In this document: one piece after another, positions 51,184-58,730 of the stretch | Numbering within the stretch: the stretch's first letter is position 1 | Layout of the letters: each line of letters opens with the position of its first letter | Assembly (NCBI GenBank): GCA_016715795.1 | Contig: JADJXP010000001.1 | Location: 186,001-250,000, forward strand | DNA: 64,000 nucleotides | Source: Chloracidobacterium sp. | Lineage (GTDB): Bacteria; Acidobacteriota; Blastocatellia; Pyrinomonadales; Pyrinomonadaceae | Direction: 5' to 3' | Translations under genes and position numbers: made by a program | Notes under the pieces: generated by a model | Database searches by the model: none | Told to the model about the DNA's origin: nothing | The model's input: only the letters and a program-made list of their open reading frames with translations

Positions 51184-52317
51184 ATGAACGATCACGTCCG
51201 CTCGCAATTCGCCTCGATCAGCCATCTGACTTATCTCAACAGCGCCGCCGTCTCACCATTACCCAGGAGCGCTGTCGAGGCTATCCAATGGCAGCTGAAT
51301 GACGTATCGACCGCCGGCGGCCTCGGTTATCAGGGCTGGATCGATACCAAGAAACGTGCCCGCGGCCTGCTCTCCAACATGCTTGGCGTGCGTTCCGATC
51401 AGGTCGCATTTATGCGCAACACGTCGGACGGTCTTGCGACCATCGCGAATGGCCTTACATGGCGGCCGGGTGACAATATTGTCAGCTTTGCGGGGGAATT
51501 TCCGGCCAACTATTACGCCTGGCGTCGTATCCGCGACGAACAGGGCATCGAGCTTCGCCTCACTCCCGAACGCAACGGCCGCATCGATCTTGACGACTTG
51601 ATCTCGATGATCGACAGCAACACAAAGGTCGTAGCGATCAGCTCGGTGCAGTACGCCTCCGGCTTTCGTGCCGACCTCGAACGTATCGGCCGCGCGGCCC
51701 GTGCGGTCGATGCCCTGTTTTGCGTTGATGTCATTCAGGGCCTCGGCGCGCGTCGTTACGACCTGCCCGCCCAGTTCGTCGATGCCGCCGGCGGGGCCAG
51801 CCACAAATGGCTCTGTGCTCCCGAAGGCTGCGGCTTTCTCTATCTATCCGACCGTGCCCGCGAACGTGTCAAACCGACGCTCGTCGGCTGGATCAGTGTG
51901 GAAACGCCTTGGGATTTTGACGACCGCGAACAGCCATTCAAACCGACCGCCCTCGCATGGGAAAGCGGTACAGGCTGCTCGTCGCTCTTCTATGGCCTCG
52001 AGCAAAGCCTAAAGCTCCTCACCGAAAGCGGCCTTGACAGTATCGAGCAATACATCGGCACCTTGACCGACGAGCTCTGTGCCGGCCTCGCCGCCAAGCC
52101 CTACGACATCGTCAGCTCTCGCGAACCCGGCGAGCGATCCGCCATCGTCTGCATCCGCCACCGCAACGGCCTCAGTCCGGACGAGGTCACCACTCATCTT
52201 GAAGAACAGGGCATTGTCGTCTCGCCCCGGGCCGACCGAGTTCGCATAGCCACGCATTACTACAATGATGCGGGAGATATCGATCGATTCTTGGAAGCCC
52301 TGCCTCAGACCAACTGA
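51184..52317 (+). CDS. Class V aminotransferase (cysteine-desulfurase-like fold)
   Basis: A 377-residue PLP enzyme of aminotransferase class V. The PLP-lysine is in GGASHKWLCAPEGCGFLYL, and the aspartate and histidine region reads FCVDVIQGLGARR. The N-terminal LTYLNSAAVSPLP and the NTSDGLATIANGL segment agree with the isopenicillin-N-epimerase/SufS-like subgroup. It lacks a clear catalytic cysteine loop of desulfurases, so a lyase, epimerase or transaminase activity is possible. The 3' end overlaps the convergent VapC gene by 13 bases. Confidence 0.85.
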   Translation: MNDHVRSQFASISHLTYLNSAAVSPLPRSAVEAIQWQLNDVSTAGGLGYQGWIDTKKRARGLLSNMLGVRSDQVAFMRNTSDGLATIANGLTWRPGDNIVSFAGEFPANYYAWRRIRDEQGIELRLTPERNGRIDLDDLISMIDSNTKVVAISSVQYASGFRADLERIGRAARAVDALFCVDVIQGLGARRYDLPAQFVDAAGGASHKWLCAPEGCGFLYLSDRARERVKPTLVGWISVETPWDFDDREQPFKPTALAWESGTGCSSLFYGLEQSLKLLTESGLDSIEQYIGTLTDELCAGLAAKPYDIVSSREPGERSAIVCIRHRNGLSPDEVTTHLEEQGIVVSPRADRVRIATHYYNDAGDIDRFLEALPQTN

Positions 52318-52739
52318 CGGACATCACCGATCCAACAGAGATGATTCGAGTATTTTGTTTGACTGACGTTGTTAAAAAACTTCGCGTCGGCCGTCACGAA
52401 TTGGATATCCAGTGCTAAAGCCAAAGTCAGATACATCCAGTCGTAAACCGTTTGACGTGTTTCCATCGCACATTTCACGGCTTCCTCGACCAGTGGTTGA
52501 TGAGAGTGTAAAACTAATTCCCTATCTATGTCTGATTCTCTGAGGATTCTCAACACCTGACTCTCGTCAAGCTCACCTCTCGAATACTTCTTCCAAAGGA
52601 TATTCCCGATCTCGGCGAGAATAAGTTGAGGGGCGTGGAGGTCAAATGAGTCATCGGTCAAATACTCTGCTTCTTGAGCAAAATCTGTTTCGGCGACATA
52701 CCACTTTATTAGAACGCTCGCATCGATAACGATTCTCAT
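52305..52739 (-). CDS. vapC: VapC-family PIN toxin
   Basis: A 144-residue PIN-domain RNase toxin. The first catalytic aspartate is in IVIDASVLIKWYVAE, others in ILAEIGNILWKK and FVTADAKFFNN. It follows its FitA-type antitoxin with a four-base overlap. The C-terminus crosses the end of the aminotransferase gene. Confidence 0.9.
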   Translation of the reverse strand: MRIVIDASVLIKWYVAETDFAQEAEYLTDDSFDLHAPQLILAEIGNILWKKYSRGELDESQVLRILRESDIDRELVLHSHQPLVEEAVKCAMETRQTVYDWMYLTLALALDIQFVTADAKFFNNVSQTKYSNHLCWIGDVRQLV

Positions 52740-52975
52740 CGGTCGCGATCCTCACGCAGAAGGAGCGCGGAATCAGTCTGCTGTCGCCCAGACCGTGCGA
52801 TCGACTCACGTATCCTTCTCGCCACTTCACGTCTGCTCAATGTGGACGTTCTTGTTGAAGCCTCGGTGAGTATGCTCTTCACCTCGGCCTGCAATGACCT
52901 GTTTTCCCGGTTTGCGCGCGCCTTCAATCGTTCGATCACCGATGGTTCCAGACCTCTGACTAATACATCAGGCAT
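52736..52975 (-). CDS. FitA/VapB-type antitoxin
   Basis: A 79-residue Arc/RHH-type antitoxin: MPDVLVRGLEPSVIERLKAR with the ribbon and helices, then an Arg-rich helix and a C-terminal tail. The ATG at 52975 follows GGAGG with an 8-base gap; a GTG 15 bases upstream is rejected. It overlaps vapC by four bases. Confidence 0.88.
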   Translation of the reverse strand: MPDVLVRGLEPSVIERLKARANRENRSLQAEVKSILTEASTRTSTLSRREVARRIRESIARSGRQQTDSALLLREDRDR

Positions 52976-53028
52976 GAATACTTCCTCCACTCAAGAATGC
53001 TATCAGATTGATAGCAAGCATTCAATTA

Positions 53029-53772
53029 CTATTCTTTGAGTAGTTTTTCGGAGGTAAAGCCGTCCAGATTGAGCCGCGTCATGCCGCCGGCGTCAGAGAA
53101 CGTCGCGAGATGTGCCCGCCGTTTTTGGCTAAACCGAAAATAAACAAGCCCAACGATCACGCCGCCGATCAACGCCACACCGATGCCGATCGTGATCACA
53201 AGCACCGTCGAGATAAAGATATCGGTCGTCGTCAGAACGAACGCCCGCTCGGCTGAGATGCGAAACGGATTGTTCCCGAGCCATTGTATCTGCTTCTCGT
53301 ATCTGACCTGATCGAGCAACGCCTCGGCCTGTCCGCGATCGGCAGCATCGAACACCATCGCGTTATAATTGCCGATCCGCCGATATGCCGTGGAATCATC
53401 GCCTGCGAGAAAGCCGCTGAACTTGGCATCGGCGTCAGATGACCCTTGCGGCGATGTAAACTCAACAATGAGCAGCCGGCCCGCGGGATATGCCGCGGTC
53501 ACGGCCTCGGTCCCCGCCGTCCAGTCGATCAGATCGAGCACGGGCCGCTCGCCGAGTGACGCCTTTAGTTCAGCCGTAGTATGTGCAAAGACAGTTGTCG
53601 GCCGCACAGCTTCCCAGTCGGGCAGGTGTTTTACGAGCACGGGAATGCCGTCGACCTCAGAAACCTCGAGGCTTCGTGACGCCGGCCCGTTCGCATCTTG
53701 AGCAAATGTCGAGGCGGCCGCCAAACACAGCAGCAACACAGCCCCTTTCACCTTGAGTGATCCCGCGAACAT
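53029..53772 (-). CDS. Hypothetical exported protein with C-terminal membrane helix
   Basis: A 247-residue protein: signal peptide (VKGAVLLLCLAAASTFAQ), an external region of about 160 residues (containing TVFAHTTAELKASLG and RLLIVEFTSPQGS), a membrane helix (ISTVLVITIGIGVALIGGVI) and a short basic cytoplasmic tail ending TSEKLLKE. It may monitor or bind something outside and is anchored with the tail inside. No known motif. Similar two-part proteins exist in Acidobacteriota as uncharacterised families. Confidence 0.68.
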   Translation of the reverse strand: MFAGSLKVKGAVLLLCLAAASTFAQDANGPASRSLEVSEVDGIPVLVKHLPDWEAVRPTTVFAHTTAELKASLGERPVLDLIDWTAGTEAVTAAYPAGRLLIVEFTSPQGSSDADAKFSGFLAGDDSTAYRRIGNYNAMVFDAADRGQAEALLDQVRYEKQIQWLGNNPFRISAERAFVLTTTDIFISTVLVITIGIGVALIGGVIVGLVYFRFSQKRRAHLATFSDAGGMTRLNLDGFTSEKLLKE

Positions 53773-54049
53773 ACCTATTTAGACACCTGCGCCACGATAG
53801 AAGTGTCGATTCTACCATTACAGACGCCAAAAACGACCTATCCGCAAGCGCACGAAATGGTATACGAATTAACGCACGTGCCGCATGCGAGGCGCTAAAC
53901 GAATCTGTCCTTTGATGAACGGCGAAGATATGAATATGCCTGAAATAATCGCATCTTTTGCGGCTGCAAGGCGTGAATTACTGCATCGTTCATGTTGTTG
54001 ATGAGTGTGGCACGGCGTTTGAAGTTATCCTGGCGGGGAGGGAAATAAA
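53773..54049. other. Intergenic region upstream of the sigma factor
   Basis: No gene is seen in 277 bases. A purine-rich ribosome-binding stretch GGGGAGGGAAATAAA ends at the ATG at 54050. Promoters of the two divergent genes should be here; I could not pick them with confidence. Confidence 0.5.
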
Positions 54050-54721
54050 ATGACTACAGAGACCTTAAACTTTCCGGTGTTCCGCAGCGAGCAGGGTGTG
54101 AGTTCGGACGAGGTCAAATTCTTTCTCGACGGTTCGATCGCCGACGTCGAAAAGGCCGATGACAAACAATTGGCACGTGCTGCCTCAAATGGCGACATCG
54201 GCTCCTTCGAGGAGCTCTACAAGCGGCACCACAGGCGTGTCTATTCGATCTGCCTCAGGATGCTGCAAAACACCAGCGAGGCCGAAGACCTGACGCAGGA
54301 CGTTTTCATCCAGCTCTATCGCAAGATCGGCTCGTTCCGCGGCGACTCGGCATTCACGACGTGGCTCCACCGCATGACCGTCAACCAGGTGCTGATGCAC
54401 TTTCGCAAACGGTCGGTCAAGCTTGAAAAAACGACCGAAGAAGGCGAAACGCCCGACCAGGTCGTGACCGGCACCGGCGACCCGCACAAGATGCAGATCG
54501 TCGATAAGATCGCCCTCGATAACGCGATCGAGCAGTTGCCGACCGGCTACAAGAGCGTCTTTGTCCTGCACGACGTTCAGGGCTTTGAACACGAAGAGGT
54601 CGCCCGAATTCTCGGCTGCTCCGTCGGCACCTCAAAGAGCCAGCTTCACAAGGCCCGGCTCAAGCTGCAGAAGCTGCTCAAAAAGAAGGCCAACCCACGC
54701 CTCGTCAGCGTTGACGCGTAG
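54050..54721 (+). CDS. ECF-type RNA polymerase sigma factor (RpoE-like)
   Basis: A 223-residue sigma factor. Region 2 reads GSFEELYKRHHRRVYSICLR and AEDLTQDVFIQLYRKIGSF, with the DNA-melting part TTWLHRMTVNQVLMHFRKR; region 4 reads LPTGYKSVFVLHDVQGFEHE and GCSVGTSKSQLHKARLKLQK. The first 40 residues before region 2 are not typical of the shortest ECF factors. No anti-sigma factor gene is next to it. A strong terminator follows at 54833-54864. Confidence 0.92.
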   Translation: MTTETLNFPVFRSEQGVSSDEVKFFLDGSIADVEKADDKQLARAASNGDIGSFEELYKRHHRRVYSICLRMLQNTSEAEDLTQDVFIQLYRKIGSFRGDSAFTTWLHRMTVNQVLMHFRKRSVKLEKTTEEGETPDQVVTGTGDPHKMQIVDKIALDNAIEQLPTGYKSVFVLHDVQGFEHEEVARILGCSVGTSKSQLHKARLKLQKLLKKKANPRLVSVDA

Positions 54722-54832
54722 CGTCGGCAGCCGGTCCGCTTCAGCAGCCCGCCGGTGTCCGTAGCCCGCCCGTAAGGAAGGGCGCCGACACCCGCGGCTC
54801 AGCCCGGCAGAAAAATATTCAGGATCATAACC

Positions 54833-54864
54833 AAAAAGGCTTTCCCATCCGGGAAGCCTTTTTC
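54833..54864 (+). terminator. Rho-independent terminator after the sigma factor
   Basis: AAAAAGGCTTTCCC, loop ATCC, GGGAAGCCTTTTT: an 11 to 13 base-pair stem followed by TTTTT, about 110 bases after the stop codon. Confidence 0.88.
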
Positions 54865-54892
54865 GTTTCGTCGGATGGCGTACAGCATGCCT

Positions 54893-55560
54893 GCAACTCC
54901 CGCCGGACCGTAGGCCCTGCCCGTCCTGTCACCGAAGGTGACAAATCCAATAGCGCAGGGTGACACCCTACGAAACCGACGCCCAAATTGACCCGTCCCT
55001 GTGTGGGACGAATAACCACCCGAGCGCAGTTACTCCCTTACAGGGAGCGAAAACGCTTGCACCATAAACCTGGGGTTTCTGGCACACAATCCGTGCCAGT
55101 GTTGCGGAAACGCCGCAACCGGCACCCCAGGCTACTAAAGTCGTCCACTTCAGGGACCCGGCACCAGCCCGTGTAGCGGGCGACATATATGCAGCCCCAC
55201 GTGAAGCGTTTTTCGCGTAACGTGGGGAAGAGGTAACCACCGGATCGAGCGTGCGTAGCATGCGGCATATGCCGTGTGTTCCACACACTCGCGAACCTAT
55301 AAACGCCCAACCCCACGTTCGCACATGGGGCTACCAATATGCCGTCTGCTCCGCAGACTCAAGAATTGCTGGCCTAACCCGCTTTGCCTTCAACGTCGGT
55401 GTCAAGATGCAAGCACCCGCCCGCGTCGCGGGCGGCATATATGATTGAGCCCAGAGACTGATGAAATAGCATCTGGAAAAAACCGTCGAGGACGGTGTAA
55501 TATTTGTAGTCCACATCGCGAGATGTGGGATTCGTCCAAATATACCACTGAGCCGTCGAC
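54893..55560. repeat. Dense palindromic repeat array upstream of the HUH transposase
   Basis: No gene is recognised. At least eight hairpins occur: CGTCCCTGTGTGGGACG (54994-55010), CTCCCTTACAGGGAG (55034-55048), a nested CCTGGGGT...ACCCCAGG (55069-55131), GCCCG/CGGGC near 55168-55181, CCCCACGT...ACGTGGGG (55195-55227), GTGTG/CACAC (55275-55287), CCGCCCGCGTCGCGGGCGG (55418-55436), ACCGTCGAGGACGGT (55481-55495) and CCACATCGCGAGATGTGG (55511-55528). Several are followed by CATATATG or GGCATATGCC. This is the pattern of REP-like elements beside an IS200-type transposase. Confidence 0.72.
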
Positions 55561-55580
55561 GACGGCGGCATAAAGTCACT

Positions 55581-56027
55581 ATGGCACGCACGCACACAAA
55601 TCTATTGAGTCACATTGTTTTCAGCACGCAAGGTTTTCTCCCGTTGATCCCAATTGAGATCCGCGCGGAGTTGTTTGCATATATCGGCGGACTCGTCCGG
55701 GAGCTAAAAGGCAAAGCGATAATCGTCAACGGCGTAGTCGATCATGTGCATCTGCTGATCCTGTTGCCGCCAACCGTATCTATCTCCGACGCAATGCGGT
55801 TCGTTAAAGCCAATTCATCACGCTGGATGAAAGAGCGGTTCGGGATCAAGTTCGCGTGGCAAAAGGGCTTCGGCGCATTTAGCGTGTCGCGGTCGAACGT
55901 CGATGCCGTCGCCAAATACATCAAGGACCAGGAACGCCACCACCATGAATTTGACTTCAAAACCGAATTCGTCTCGCTCTTGGACAAACACTGCGTGGAT
56001 TACGATGAACGATATTTATGGGATTGA
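55581..56027 (+). CDS. IS200/IS605-family Y1 transposase
   Basis: A 148-residue Y1 HUH transposase. The HUH pair is H55 and H57 in VVDHVHLLILLPP and the catalytic tyrosine Y113 is in DAVAKYIKDQERHH. The N-terminus has HIVFSTQGFLPL and the middle WMKERFGIKFAWQKGFGAFS, standard for IS200 TnpA. No tnpB accompanies it. Palindromes of one type occur on both sides (CCCAC...GTGGGCTAC at 55311-55334 and 56072-56096), so it may be a domesticated transposase acting on these rather than a complete insertion sequence. Confidence 0.9.
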   Translation: MARTHTNLLSHIVFSTQGFLPLIPIEIRAELFAYIGGLVRELKGKAIIVNGVVDHVHLLILLPPTVSISDAMRFVKANSSRWMKERFGIKFAWQKGFGAFSVSRSNVDAVAKYIKDQERHHHEFDFKTEFVSLLDKHCVDYDERYLWD

Positions 56028-56120
56028 TATGCCGCCGTTTTCAACGGCTAACACCATTGGCTTGACCTTCTCCCACAGTTCGCACTGTGGGCTACAAATA
56101 CATCGTCGGCTCCGCCGACT
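56028..56120. repeat. Palindromic element after the HUH transposase
   Basis: CCCACAGTTCGCACTGTGGG (56072-56091) then CTACAAATACATCGTCGGCTCCGCCGAC ends (GTCGGCTCCGCCGAC at 56104-56118). The same two-part arrangement (CCCCACGTTCGCACATGGGG then ATATGCCGTCTGCTCCGCAG) is at 55311-55357 on the other side of the transposase. It overlaps the 3' end of the small gene at 56092. Confidence 0.78.
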
Positions 56121-56283
56121 TTAAAAAAGATAACTTACCCGGCGCGTTTTGGTTGCTCCGCTTCGGCGGCCTCGGCAGCGTCGTCGTCCGCAGGTCAGCA
56201 CGTTTCCCAGAGGCATGCTCAATAGCCGCCTGAAGACCAGCCTTAAGATCCTCGAAAAATTCGTTGTGTGATTCGTCGGTCAC
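56092..56283 (-). CDS. Small antitoxin-like protein, C-terminus from repeat DNA
   Basis: A 63-residue protein. Its N-terminus (NEFFEDLKAGLQAAIEHASG then KRADLRTTTLPRPPK) looks like the start of XRE-type antitoxins of HigA/MqsA-like pairs, but the helix-turn-helix that should follow is missing. The final KSAEPTMYL and stop are read from the palindromic element next to it. So this is probably a truncated antitoxin. It is preceded, with a four-base overlap, by the 63-codon gene at 56280. Confidence 0.6.
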   Translation of the reverse strand: MTDESHNEFFEDLKAGLQAAIEHASGKRADLRTTTLPRPPKRSNQNAPGKLSFLKSAEPTMYL

Positions 56284-56471
56284 TTACCTACGACCTCAGC
56301 CGGTTCCGGTTTACCAGCCTTTGTGACCGGTTCGAGGCGGTCGGCGAATTTCTTTTGATATTCGATGTAATGGTCGATAAGCCGCTTTGTGTCGTGGTCA
56401 AATCGGGCAGAGATCTTGTGCCTCACCTCGCGGATCCAAGCAATGCCGGGGTCTTCTTTTTCACGTTTCAT
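56280..56471 (-). CDS. Small hypothetical protein of a TA-like cluster
   Basis: A 63-residue basic, mostly helical protein: DPGIAWIREVRHKISARFDH and KRLIDHYIEYQKKFADRLEP. Proteins with WIREVRHxIS and a following YxEYQKK pattern are frequent small genes next to toxin genes in many phyla and are annotated as hypothetical. It overlaps the gene at 56092 by four bases and lies 6 bases after the DUF2283 gene. Confidence 0.6.
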   Translation of the reverse strand: MKREKEDPGIAWIREVRHKISARFDHDTKRLIDHYIEYQKKFADRLEPVTKAGKPEPAEVVGK

Positions 56472-56477
56472 ACCAGG

Positions 56478-56696
56478 TCACGCAGGCACAAGTTCGGTCG
56501 CCGCAGGCAGGCGGCCGAGGACTATTTCGTTCATGGCGAGCTTTGTGCTGGCGTGGTCGATGTCGATGCCGACCAGGTTGCCCGCTTCGTCATAATCGAG
56601 CACTACGCCGTCAGACACCTCGCGGCTCTCGGCACTCGGCCTGTGCGAAAGATCGATATAGAGCGAATCGGTTTCCGGATAATAATTGATCTTCAT
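56478..56696 (-). CDS. DUF2283 protein (putative antitoxin)
   Basis: A 72-residue DUF2283 protein: MKINYYPETDSLYIDLSHRP, then GVVLDYDEAGNLVGIDIDHA and STKLAM. DUF2283 genes are usually next to a DUF4258-like gene, the arrangement seen here, and the pair behaves like toxin-antitoxin in other annotations. Four-base overlap with the upstream gene. Confidence 0.85.
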   Translation of the reverse strand: MKINYYPETDSLYIDLSHRPSAESREVSDGVVLDYDEAGNLVGIDIDHASTKLAMNEIVLGRLPAATELVPA

Positions 56697-56935
56697 TCGC
56701 TAAAGCTCCTGTCAGGAAACGCATTGTGGATCGTTAGTCCGTCGTCAAGGGTCACAACCCTCAAAACCCGGCCGTCTAACTCGTCAATCCTCGCCCAATA
56801 GCGTATCCGTTCGTCATCCTGCCGTTCGACACGGATCGCGTTCTCAATAAAAAATATACACCATTCCTTTTTGAGATAGTCTCGCTTTCGCAGCACCTCA
56901 TTCTCGAAATAGGCGGTGAATTTGTATTCCGGCAC
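56693..56935 (-). CDS. DUF4258-like small protein (putative toxin)
   Basis: An 80-residue protein: EYKFTAYFENEVLRKRDYLK, IENAIRVERQDDERIRYWAR and LRVVTLDDGLTIHNAFPDRSF. This pattern is that of the small RNase-like partner encoded before DUF2283. It is the first gene of the minus-strand cluster 56092-56935. Confidence 0.75.
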   Translation of the reverse strand: MPEYKFTAYFENEVLRKRDYLKKEWCIFFIENAIRVERQDDERIRYWARIDELDGRVLRVVTLDDGLTIHNAFPDRSFSE

Positions 56936-57213
56936 AGTAGATGTTTATCACATTCGCCGAGTTAGTCGAAAGCCCAAGCGACGCGCGGGCAGGGTGCCCG
57001 CGTTCCGACGGAGGTGGCGGATACGGCGGAGATGGTGCGGGACAATACTCAGGTCGGACGCGGCCGAGTCGAGGGAGAATGGGACGTGAAATCTTAACGA
57101 CGATAATCGAAATTAACGGGACAAGCGGGTGGTCTTAATCACACTGAATTTGTTGATACAGTTGCTGGAAAGTGTCGATACAAATGCGGGTTCTGTCGAT
57201 ACAATTTTAGGTC
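56936..57213. promoter_or_regulatory. Gene-free region with three phased direct repeats
   Basis: No convincing gene is seen. CGCGGGCAGGGTGCCCGCG (56984-57002) is a hairpin. TGTTGATACA (57151-57160), TGTCGATACA (57173-57182) and TGTCGATACA (57194-57203) are spaced 22 and 21 bases apart, so they face the same side of the helix. They lie 215-270 bases upstream of the minus-strand small-gene cluster and could be operators for it. Confidence 0.5.
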
Positions 57214-58596
57214 TTAGGTCTTAGGCCTGCCTAGCGCTACTGCCAACTGGCTCTCGACTGTCTCGCGGATCTCATTCAATGCCTCGGGCGAGTCGGCTTC
57301 GAAGCGGAGGACGAGGATGGCTTGGGTGTTTGAGGCTCGGACGAGGCCCCAGCCGTGGTCGAAGAGTATGCGTGCGCCGTCGATGGTTATCACCTCGTGC
57401 GTGGCCGTAAAGTGTTTGGCTACGCGATTTACGACGTCGAATTTGGCTTCGTCGGGGCAATCGACGCGGAGCTCGGGCGTCGAGAATGTGGGCGGCAGAT
57501 CGGCGAGGAGTTCTGATAGAGGTTTGTCGGTCTTTGAGAGGATCTCGAGCACGCGGCAGGCAGCGTAGGTAGCGTCGTCAAAGCCGTAAAACCTGTCAGC
57601 AAAGAAGATATGGCCGCTCATCTCGCCGGCGAGGGCGGCATTCGTCTCCTTCATCTTTGCCTTGATGAGCGAGTGGCCGGCCTTCCACATTATGGCGTTG
57701 CCACCGTGCGAAGCGATGTCATCAAACAGCCGCTGCGAGCATTTCACCTCGGCGATGATCGTCGCTCCGGGTGTGTTTTGTAGGATCGCCCGCGAGAAAA
57801 GCACCATCAGTTCGTCGCCCCAGATGATGCGGCCAGTCTCGTCAACGACGCCGATGCGGTCGCCGTCACCATCGAACGCAATGCCCAGATCGGCTTTTGT
57901 TTCCAATACTTTAGCGATCGTGTCGGCGAGGTTCTCTTCGACCGTCGGGTCGGGGTGATGGTTGGGAAATGTCGAGTCGGGCTCGGTGTAGAGCTTGACC
58001 ATCTCGACGCCCAACGCCTCAAAAACCGGCACCGCCGTGACGCCCCCCATGCCGTTGCCGGCATCGACGACGGCCTTGATTCGCCGGTCGCCGAGCGTGA
58101 TCCGCGAAACGATATCGCGGCAGTATTCGGCGAGGACGTCGATGGTTTCAGCCTTCCCGAGTTGTTGGGGATCGGGCACGCTCGCTACCGCTCGTGTTTC
58201 CGCCTGTGCTATCTCTTTTATTTGTTGTATTTGCGAGCCAAAGAGGGCGGCTTTGCCGAGGCAGATCTTGAAGCCGTTGTGGTCGGGCGGATTATGTGAG
58301 CCGGTGATCATCACGCCGCCGTCCACGTCGCGTGTGAAGACCGTGTGATACAGCACCGGCGTCGGCACCATCCCGATCAGCACCGCGTCGCAGCCGACAG
58401 CGTTAAAACCGGCCGTCAGCAGCTCACAAAACCGCGGGCTGCTCTCGCGTGCGTCGTATCCGATGGCGATGCGCGTTGCTCTATTCTGCCGAAAAAACGT
58501 GCCGATCGCGCGGCCCAGGACGGCAACCGTTTCGTCCGTCAGATGCCTCCCGACGATGCCGCGAATGTCGTATTCTCTGAATATATGCGGGTCCAT
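57214..58596 (-). CDS. Phosphomannomutase/phosphoglucomutase
   Basis: A 460-residue alpha-D-phosphohexomutase interconverting mannose or glucose 6- and 1-phosphates for polysaccharide and LPS synthesis. Catalytic phosphoserine S100 is in MITGSHNPPDHNG; the metal loop is DGDGDRIGV; the sugar loop GEMSGHIFF and the C-terminal phosphate loop VRASNTQAILVLRF are intact. The ATG at 58596 (MDPHIFREYDIRGIVGRHL) is used in place of a longer frame. The gene is divergent from the VWA pair. Confidence 0.93.
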   Translation of the reverse strand: MDPHIFREYDIRGIVGRHLTDETVAVLGRAIGTFFRQNRATRIAIGYDARESSPRFCELLTAGFNAVGCDAVLIGMVPTPVLYHTVFTRDVDGGVMITGSHNPPDHNGFKICLGKAALFGSQIQQIKEIAQAETRAVASVPDPQQLGKAETIDVLAEYCRDIVSRITLGDRRIKAVVDAGNGMGGVTAVPVFEALGVEMVKLYTEPDSTFPNHHPDPTVEENLADTIAKVLETKADLGIAFDGDGDRIGVVDETGRIIWGDELMVLFSRAILQNTPGATIIAEVKCSQRLFDDIASHGGNAIMWKAGHSLIKAKMKETNAALAGEMSGHIFFADRFYGFDDATYAACRVLEILSKTDKPLSELLADLPPTFSTPELRVDCPDEAKFDVVNRVAKHFTATHEVITIDGARILFDHGWGLVRASNTQAILVLRFEADSPEALNEIRETVESQLAVALGRPKT

Positions 58597-58730
58597 TGGT
58601 CGAGCTATATTCTCACAGCAAAGCCCGCCGTGAGGCAAATGCCCGTTTTTGCTATACTTCTGTGTTTACAGTTGGCAACAGACGGTGCCTCGCGCGCATC
58701 GAATTTTGTGCCTTTCAGTTCCCGGCTAGT

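Noticed and set aside
54825..55597. Several open frames of 60-118 codons on both strands in the palindrome array
   Set aside because: They follow the repeats, lack ribosome-binding sites and resemble no family.
56941..57138. Plus-strand frame of 65 codons
   Set aside because: Gly-rich composition from a GC-rich hairpin, no recognisable family; more likely regulatory DNA.
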